12,092 bases of DNA from the NCBI GenBank assembly GCA_052145775.1, contig JBKQNY010000001.1:1-12092 (forward strand), written 5' to 3'. The notes under the pieces are model-generated. The model ran no database searches. It was not told the DNA's origin and saw nothing but the letters and a program-made list of their open reading frames with translations. Source of the stretch: CAVYPR01 sp052145775 (GTDB lineage Bacteria; Actinomycetota; Acidimicrobiia; Acidimicrobiales; RAAP-2). Position numbers and translations under genes: made by a program. Shown piece after piece: positions 7,770 to 12,092 of this stretch (positions within the stretch are counted from its first letter, which is position 1; the number at the start of each line of letters is the position of its first letter).

Positions 7770-9040
7770 GGGGTGAAGGTGCAGGGCAGGTGCTTGATCC
7801 CGTTGATGAAGTTGGACCGCAGGCGGTCGGGCTCTGACGTGGCGCGGATGTCGGGGAGCCGGGTGCACAGCTCGCGGAACATCACGGTGATCTCCCGCCG
7901 GGCGAGGTGGGCACCGAGGCAGAAGTGGGGTCCGGCGGCCCCGAAGCCCACGTGCGGGTTCGGTGTGCGCCGCAGGTCGAACACGTACGGATCGGCGAAG
8001 ACCTCCTCGTCGCGGTTGGCCGAGTTGTAGAAGAGCAGCACCTTTTCCCCGGCGCGGAGCTCTTCGCCGGAGAGGACCGTGTCGGCGGAGAGCGTCCGGC
8101 GCATCCAGATCACCGGCGAGGCCCAGCGCACGATCTCCTCGACGGCCGTGAGGGCCACGCCTTCGAAGTCGGCCCACCAGAACGCACGCTGGTCGGGGTG
8201 CTCGGTGAGGGCCCAGAGGCCGTGGCTAATGGCGTTGCGAGTGGTCTCGTTCCCGGCCACGACTAGGAGGATGAAGAAGGACGCGAGCTCGACGTGGGTG
8301 AGCGACTCCCCGTCGATGTTGGTGGTGATGAGGGCGGACGTGAGGTCGTCGGTCGGGTGGGCCAGACGATCGGCGCCGATCCCCTCCATGAGGGAGGTGA
8401 GCTCGGTGGCGGCCGCGAAGATGAGGGCCATGGGGTCCGAACCCTCGGGGACGTACTCGGGGTCGCCGCTGCTAAGGATCATGTTCGAGCAGCGCAGCAC
8501 GGTGTCGAGCTCCGACGGCGGTATGCCCATCATGTCGCAAATGACCCGCAACGGCAGGGGAGCGGCCACCTCGGTCACAAAGTCGCACCCGCCTGTCGCC
8601 ACTACGCGGTCGACGACGTCATCGGCCACCCGCTGGATGTGGTCCTCGATGCTCCGCACCATCCGGGGGCTGAAGGCGGCCGAGACGATCCGGCGGAGCC
8701 GGGCGTGCCGCGGGTTGTCGGTGCTGATCATCCCGCTGAAGTACTCGAGCATCTCGGTGGGGAGGTCGAAGAAGGAGACCGCCCCCGAGCCGGAGCGGTA
8801 GATCTCGGGATGGCGGCTCACTTCGGTGACGTCGGCGTGGCGCGTGAGCGCCCGGTAGCCGTTGCCGGGCGGCGGGGCCAGGGCCGAGACCTCCCGCAGG
8901 TCGGGCTCGGGGAAGTGGGCCCTCGGGGCCAGCCGGCGCAGGGTCACGAAGGCACCCTCGCGCTCGGACCACGGCCGGGCCCAGAACTCGATGTCCGAGA
9001 GGTCGATCTCCTCGAGGGACAGCACCTCCCGAGGCTGCAT
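7760..9040 (-). CDS. Cytochrome P450, CYP124-like
   Basis: This 426-residue, full-length bacterial P450 is soluble and has no signal peptide. It shows the I-helix oxygen-activation motif AGNETTRN (262-269), the ExxR pair Glu302/Arg305, and the heme loop FGAAGPHFCLGAHLAR with Cys374 as the iron ligand. The opening IDLSDIEFWARPWSEREGAF, the segment PLPLRVICDMMGIP and AVEEIVRWASPVIWMRRTL closely resemble mycobacterial CYP124, which hydroxylates the terminal carbon of methyl-branched lipids and sterol side chains. CYP125 and CYP142 are the nearest alternatives. The enzyme needs a ferredoxin and reductase, and neither gene is in the window. The ATG at 9040 was chosen because homology begins there and a TAGGGT -10 lies 7 nt upstream; the open frame extends to 9667 without homology. 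The FAH-family gene diverges from it. Confidence 0.93.
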   Translation of the reverse strand: MQPREVLSLEEIDLSDIEFWARPWSEREGAFVTLRRLAPRAHFPEPDLREVSALAPPPGNGYRALTRHADVTEVSRHPEIYRSGSGAVSFFDLPTEMLEYFSGMISTDNPRHARLRRIVSAAFSPRMVRSIEDHIQRVADDVVDRVVATGGCDFVTEVAAPLPLRVICDMMGIPPSELDTVLRCSNMILSSGDPEYVPEGSDPMALIFAAATELTSLMEGIGADRLAHPTDDLTSALITTNIDGESLTHVELASFFILLVVAGNETTRNAISHGLWALTEHPDQRAFWWADFEGVALTAVEEIVRWASPVIWMRRTLSADTVLSGEELRAGEKVLLFYNSANRDEEVFADPYVFDLRRTPNPHVGFGAAGPHFCLGAHLARREITVMFRELCTRLPDIRATSEPDRLRSNFINGIKHLPCTFTPVA

Positions 9041-9047
9041 GCTCCTC

Positions 9048-9053
9048 ACCCTA
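9048..9053 (-). promoter_or_regulatory. -10 box TAGGGT for the P450 gene, leaderless
   Basis: On the minus strand TAGGGT is followed by 7 bases and then ATG at 9040-9038, so the predicted start site falls on the A of the start codon. The GAGGAG in between is only 1 nt from ATG, too close to work as a ribosome-binding site, which favours leaderless translation. No -35 is visible. Confidence 0.5.
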
Positions 9054-9083
9054 CCGACGCCCACCGCGGCCGGATCGCCCCGG

Positions 9084-9089
9084 TAGGGT
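9084..9089 (+). promoter_or_regulatory. -10 box TAGGGT for the FAH-family gene, leaderless
   Basis: TAGGGT is followed by 8 bases and ATG at 9098-9100, again placing transcription start at or next to the start codon. No convincing ribosome-binding site or -35 is present. The hexamer is identical to the one serving the divergent P450 gene. Confidence 0.5.
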
Positions 9090-9097
9090 CCGTGGGC

Positions 9098-9982
9098 ATG
9101 CGATTGGCAAGCTTCCTCCCACCGAGCGCCACGGCCGGTGAGGGACCGGTCGCGGCGCGCACCGGGGTGGTCGACGGCGACGAGCTGGTCGACCTCACCG
9201 ACCCGGCGGTCGGGTTGCCCGGGGACATGCGGGCGCTGCTGGAGGTGGGGGAGCCGGCCACCGAGGCCGCGGCGGCCGCCCCGTCCCGCGGTGGGCGCCG
9301 GTGGCCGCTCGAGGTGGTACGGCTGTTGGCCCCGGTGCCGGCGCCAGCCAAAGTGCTGGGCATCGGGATGAACTACCGCGCCCACGTGGCCGAGATGGGC
9401 CGGGAGCCGCCGCCCCACCAGTACTGGTTCAACAAGCAGCGGACCTGCGTGGTGGGGCCGGGCAGCCCCATCGTGATCCCGGCCGTCTCCGAGCAGGTCG
9501 ACTACGAGGGAGAGCTGGCCGTCGTCATCGGCTGCCGGGCCAAGGGGGTCCCGGCCGACCGCTGGCTCGACGTGGTCGCCGGGTTCACGGTGGTGAACGA
9601 CGTGAGTGTTCGCGACTGGCAGGCCCATTCGCCGACGTTCACCATGGGAAAGTCGTTCGACTCCCACTGCCCGACCGGGCCCTTCCTCGTCACGCCCGAC
9701 GAGGTCGCCGACCCCGGCTCTCTGCGCCTGCGTACCTGGGTCAACGGCGAGCTGCGCCAGGATGCCTCGACCGCCGACATGATTTTCGCCTGCCCCGAGA
9801 TGGTCGAGTACCTGACGACTGTCTTCCCCCTGGAGCCGGGGGACGTCCTGGCCACCGGGACGCCCTCGGGGGTGGGGATGGGGTTTGACCCGCCGCGCTG
9901 GCTCCGGCCGGGCGATGCGGTCCGCATCGAGATCGCCGGCGTTGGCGTCCTGGAGAACCCGGTCACCGGCCCCGGGGGCTGA
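9098..9982 (+). CDS. Fumarylacetoacetate hydrolase (FAH) family protein
   Basis: This 294-residue protein has the FAH fold used by fumarylacetoacetate hydrolases, 2-oxohept-3-enedioate hydratase/isomerases and acylpyruvases, cytoplasmic enzymes that cleave or hydrate beta-diketo and 2-keto acids with a divalent metal. After a divergent N-terminal domain (1-80), the catalytic domain begins at AKVLGIGMNYRAHVAEM (84-100, with His96). Metal ligands are Glu137 and Glu139 in YEGELAVVIG and Asp168 in NDVSVRDWQ. GKSFDSHCPTGPFLV (184-198) supplies the conserved lysine (185). The end, ATGTPSGVGMGF, is also typical. The exact substrate cannot be read from sequence. ATG at 9098 fits the family start and the TAGGGT -10; the frame is open back to 8294 only as the complement of the P450 gene. 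Divergent pairing with the P450 suggests a shared catabolic role. Confidence 0.9.
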   Translation: MRLASFLPPSATAGEGPVAARTGVVDGDELVDLTDPAVGLPGDMRALLEVGEPATEAAAAAPSRGGRRWPLEVVRLLAPVPAPAKVLGIGMNYRAHVAEMGREPPPHQYWFNKQRTCVVGPGSPIVIPAVSEQVDYEGELAVVIGCRAKGVPADRWLDVVAGFTVVNDVSVRDWQAHSPTFTMGKSFDSHCPTGPFLVTPDEVADPGSLRLRTWVNGELRQDASTADMIFACPEMVEYLTTVFPLEPGDVLATGTPSGVGMGFDPPRWLRPGDAVRIEIAGVGVLENPVTGPGG

Positions 9983-9988
9983 CCCCCG
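9973..9988 (+). terminator. Hairpin across the FAH-family stop codon
   Basis: CGGGGG (9973-9978) pairs with CCCCCG (9983-9988) around CTGA, which contains the stop codon. A short but strong stem at the gene end, without a T-run. Confidence 0.35.
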
Positions 9989-9995
9989 CCCGCCA

Positions 9996-10032
9996 CCGAT
10001 CGCCGGCCGCTCCTCCCTTCAACGGCGATCGG
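9996..10032. terminator. 10-bp inverted repeat between converging genes
   Basis: CCGATCGCCG (9996-10005) and CGGCGATCGG (10023-10032) are perfect inverted copies with a 17-nt loop. The structure lies between the converging FAH-family and methyltransferase genes and overlaps the last codons and stop of the latter, a fitting place for a two-way terminator. The core CGATCG is frequent in such genomes, so chance is possible. Confidence 0.4.
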
Positions 10033-10585
10033 CCACCAGCAGCGCCAGGTCGCCACGCTCGAGGACGACCCGGGGCACGAGGCCGGCCTCGGAGAGCCAG
10101 GTCAGGTGGTCGGCCACCGGGCTGGGCACGTCCACCCCCTCCTCCAGGGGCACCGGGCGCGCTACGGGCAACCGGGGGACGACCACGTCGAGGAGCGCGA
10201 AGCGGCCGCCGGCGGCGAGCACCGCGGCGATCCGCGCGAAGAGCCCGTGCTTGTCGGGTGCACGGAGGTGGTGGATGGCGAATGCCGAGACGACCAGGTC
10301 GAACGGGCCGTCGGGCAGCGGGTCCTCGAGGCGCGAGACCTCGAACGTCGCGTCGGGGAGGAGCGCCCGGGCGTTGCACACCATCTCAGGGCTCGAGTCG
10401 ACGCCGGTGAGGGTCGCCCCGGGGTGCCGGGCCAGGACGCGACGAGCGGTCTCGCCGCCGCCGCACCCGAGGTCGAGGATCGACCGTGCCCGGACCGAAG
10501 CCGTGGACGCCGCCAGCTCGTCCTCGAGCTCGTCGTAGGCCGGGATCTCCTCCCTCACCATCTCGAGGTAGGAGCCGGGGTCCAT
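10019..10585 (-). CDS. Class I SAM-dependent methyltransferase
   Basis: This 188-residue protein has a Rossmann-like methyltransferase fold. Motif I is ILDLGCGGGETARRVL (36-50), which binds the SAM methionine moiety. Then come an acidic residue at the end of strand 2 (VDSSPEM, 62-68), FDLVVSAFAIHHL (95-107) as motif IV, and GGRFALLDVVVP (126-137). The N-terminus MDPGSYLEMVREEIPAYDEL resembles small-molecule methyltransferases of this size. The substrate is unknown. ATG at 10585 is the only start near the homology boundary, with a weak GGTGGG before it; no upstream ATG or GTG is close in frame. On the minus strand TACGGT (10615-10610) is a possible -10, and a tandem 7-bp repeat CCGATCG (10592-10605) lies at the predicted start site. 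It diverges from the NifU-like gene across 139 bp. Confidence 0.87.
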   Translation of the reverse strand: MDPGSYLEMVREEIPAYDELEDELAASTASVRARSILDLGCGGGETARRVLARHPGATLTGVDSSPEMVCNARALLPDATFEVSRLEDPLPDGPFDLVVSAFAIHHLRAPDKHGLFARIAAVLAAGGRFALLDVVVPRLPVARPVPLEEGVDVPSPVADHLTWLSEAGLVPRVVLERGDLALLVADRR

Positions 10586-10724
10586 GTCCCACCGATCGCC
10601 GATCGGCCGACCGTAGCCCGGCCCGTCTCCGGCTCGCGCCCGAGGCCTCCGCCGGCCCCGTGCCGCCGGGGGCACGAAACTGCCGTGGGCACGCGAGAAT
10701 GGGTTGAGCAGAAGAGGGGACACC

Positions 10725-11099
10725 ATGGCCGAAGGCAGCGAGGATGACATCGAAATGGGCACGGAACCGCCGGGCGCGGCCCCGCTCCAGGCGGCGGAGC
10801 GGGCCGAACGGCTCGGCCAGCTCCAGGCGCTCATCGAGCTGATGCGGCCCGCCGTCCAGGCCGACGGCGGGGACCTCGTGGTGGTGGGCGCCGACGTCGA
10901 GGCCGGCGTGGTCGAGGTACAGCTCCAGGGCGCCTGCAGCTCGTGCGCCATCAGCGCCTCGACCCTCCAGGGCGGCGTCGAGCGGATCCTCACCGAGCGG
11001 CTCCCCTGGGTGCGCGAGGTGGTGGGCGGGGTCGACGAGACAGCGGACCCCTTCGAGAGCGCCTCCCTCGGCCAGGGGGGCTACGTCCCGAGGTACTGA
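10725..11099 (+). CDS. NifU C-terminal-domain iron-sulfur scaffold protein
   Basis: This 124-residue protein consists of the Nfu/NifU C-terminal domain with a short acidic N-terminal tail (1-27). The helix LQALIELMRPAVQADGGDL is followed by strands and the cluster-binding GACSSCAIS with Cys71 and Cys74. Such proteins hold a [4Fe-4S] cluster between two subunits and pass it to target enzymes in the cytoplasm. The C-terminal tail after residue 104 is not part of the core domain. ATG at 10725 has AGAGGGGA (10713-10720) at proper spacing; an in-frame TTG at 10704 would add seven residues but has no ribosome-binding site. No other iron-sulfur assembly gene is present, as is usual for stand-alone Nfu proteins. 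The stop is 10 bp from the converging acyl-CoA dehydrogenase gene, with palindrome GGCCGGCC (11101-11108) between. Confidence 0.92.
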   Translation: MAEGSEDDIEMGTEPPGAAPLQAAERAERLGQLQALIELMRPAVQADGGDLVVVGADVEAGVVEVQLQGACSSCAISASTLQGGVERILTERLPWVREVVGGVDETADPFESASLGQGGYVPRY

Positions 11100-11109
11100 G
11101 GGCCGGCCG

Positions 11110-12092
11110 TCAGGCTGCCAGGTCCCCCGCCTCCACCCGTCCGTACCGGGTGATCGCCGCGAACTGGTCGAGGGCGGAGCGGTCGGGGTCCAGAATGCCC
11201 CGGACCGGGCGGTCGGCCAGTTTGCGCGCCGCGAACCTCCGGGCCACCAGCGCCTTTCGGGCGTCCCCGTTGCGCTCGAGCGACCACGCCGCCTCGTCGA
11301 GCAGGAGGGCGGCCTGGGCGGTGTCGGCCAGCAGCTCGGCCAGCCGGCGGGAGTGGAGGAGCTGCAGGTCGTCATCGACGCCCGAGAGGTGGTCGATGGC
11401 GCGCTGCGCGTCGGTCAGCGAGGCCGAGACGGTGTCCACGGCCGGGGCCAGCACCTTGTGGGCCGAGGCGGCGTCAAGGGCCCGGCCCACCCGGGCCACC
11501 AGGGCGAGGTGGGCCTGCTCAGACCGCATGGCCCGCCGAACGTCGAGGCAGAGGATGTTCTCGGTCCCCTCCCAGATCGTGTGGCACTGGGCGTCGCGCA
11601 GCTGACGGGCCATGGGCCAATCGGTCATGTAGCCGTTGCCCCCGAAGACCTCGAGGGCCGTGCTGGCTGCCCACAGGGCGACCCTGGTGGCCCGCATCTT
11701 GGCCAGGGGGATGAGGATCCTGCGCAGCAGGCGCGCCTCGTCTGCGTCCTCGGCGGCGTGGGCGGAGCCCGCGCACTCGTAGGTGACGGCCATGCCCGCC
11801 TCGAGGTCGACCAGCAGGTCGACCAGGGTCTCGCGGACCAGCGGGTACTCGTCGATCCGCCGGCCCCACTGGGTGCGCCGGGCGGCGTAGATGGCGGCCT
11901 CGAGGAAGGAACGGCGGTGGATGCCCAGCCCCATGAGGGCCACGCCGAAGCGGCTTCCGTTCACCATCTCCATCATCCGGTTGAGGCCGCGGCCGTCACG
12001 GGCCGCGGCCCCGACGCTCGAGCCCCCGGCCAGCCAGCACCGCGCCCCGTCGAGGGTGACCTCGCCGGTCGGGACGCCGACCGTGCCCAGCT
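11110..12092 (-). CDS. Acyl-CoA dehydrogenase, AidB-like (C-terminal part; runs off the window)
   Basis: The C-terminal 326 residues of a flavin-dependent acyl-CoA dehydrogenase are present; the N-terminal part lies beyond 12092. Features in order are the end of the middle beta domain (VTLDGARCWLAGG), LNRMMEMVNGSRFGVALMGL and YAARRTQWGR from the FAD-contacting C-terminal helices, EVFGGNGYMTDWPMARQLRD, and TIWEGTENILCLDVRRAM, whose Glu is at the position of the catalytic base. The LNRMMEMVN and WEGTENI wording, plus an extra helical domain of about 130 residues after it, is more like AidB and related enzymes than short-chain fatty acyl-CoA dehydrogenases. AidB-type proteins can bind DNA or act on unknown acyl-CoAs, so the substrate is open. 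The frame is continuous to the window edge, with internal ATGs at 11973-11976 that are not the start. Confidence 0.92.
   Translation of the reverse strand, partial: LGTVGVPTGEVTLDGARCWLAGGSSVGAAARDGRGLNRMMEMVNGSRFGVALMGLGIHRRSFLEAAIYAARRTQWGRRIDEYPLVRETLVDLLVDLEAGMAVTYECAGSAHAAEDADEARLLRRILIPLAKMRATRVALWAASTALEVFGGNGYMTDWPMARQLRDAQCHTIWEGTENILCLDVRRAMRSEQAHLALVARVGRALDAASAHKVLAPAVDTVSASLTDAQRAIDHLSGVDDDLQLLHSRRLAELLADTAQAALLLDEAAWSLERNGDARKALVARRFAARKLADRPVRGILDPDRSALDQFAAITRYGRVEAGDLAA

Noticed and set aside
8294..9097. N-terminal extension of the FAH-family frame by 268 codons
   Set aside because: This part is the complement of the P450 gene. FAH homology begins at the ATG at 9098, which also has a -10 box.
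9041..9667. N-terminal extension of the P450 frame
   Set aside because: It is opposite the FAH-family gene. P450 homology begins at 9040 and the total of 426 residues is normal for the family.
10586..10993. N-terminal extension of the methyltransferase frame
   Set aside because: It overlaps the NifU-like gene on the other strand and has no methyltransferase-like sequence.

Overview
The window is about 70% G+C. It reads as a chromosomal segment of a high-GC actinobacterium, plausibly of the Acidimicrobiia or a related lineage. This is inferred from the gene content (a CYP124-type P450, an AidB-like acyl-CoA dehydrogenase, a membrane/SCO fusion protein, acetyl-CoA synthetase), from TANNNT-type -10 boxes and from leaderless-looking starts. 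No 16S or other phylogenetic marker is present, so the lineage stays tentative.

Positions 1-1010 are a gene-poor, decayed stretch. A tRNA-Arg(CCU) at 88-160 is followed by a long hairpin (245-280). Next come two gene remnants that meet near 655 and read away from each other. One is the C-terminal end of a lactonase-like beta-propeller protein on the minus strand, itself frameshifted. The other is the C-terminal end of a zf-HC2 anti-sigma factor on the plus strand. Both lack their 5' ends, which suggests a deletion or rearrangement beside the tRNA.

Positions 1015-4056 hold a two-gene operon. A polytopic membrane protein fused to a complete SCO1/thioredoxin-like copper-chaperone domain is followed after 3 bp by a secreted protein with an Asp-box motif. 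The shared theme may be cell-envelope or respiratory copper handling, but for the second gene this is only inferred from position.

Positions 4159-6994 hold acetyl-CoA synthetase followed after 19 bp by an RNase Z-like metallo-beta-lactamase-fold hydrolase. A compact AT-rich regulatory region (7025-7078) then carries a 12-bp palindrome, a good -10 box and three GTAA repeats spaced exactly 8 bp. It drives an uncharacterised protein (7126-7749) that itself looks DNA-binding, with an AT-hook-like N-terminus and a ribbon-helix-helix-like C-terminus. Autoregulation is an attractive hypothesis.

Positions 7760-9982 hold a CYP124-like cytochrome P450 (minus) and a fumarylacetoacetate hydrolase-family protein (plus). 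They diverge from a 57-bp gap in which each has the same -10 box, TAGGGT, 7-8 bases from its ATG, so both are predicted to be leaderless.

Positions 10019-12092 hold a SAM-dependent methyltransferase (minus), a small NifU C-terminal-domain protein (plus) and the C-terminal 326 residues of an acyl-CoA dehydrogenase (minus) that runs off the window. P450, FAH, acyl-CoA dehydrogenase and acetyl-CoA synthetase together fit oxidation of branched or polycyclic lipids down to acetyl-CoA, but they are in separate transcription units. No CRISPR array, insertion sequence, integrase or rRNA was seen.
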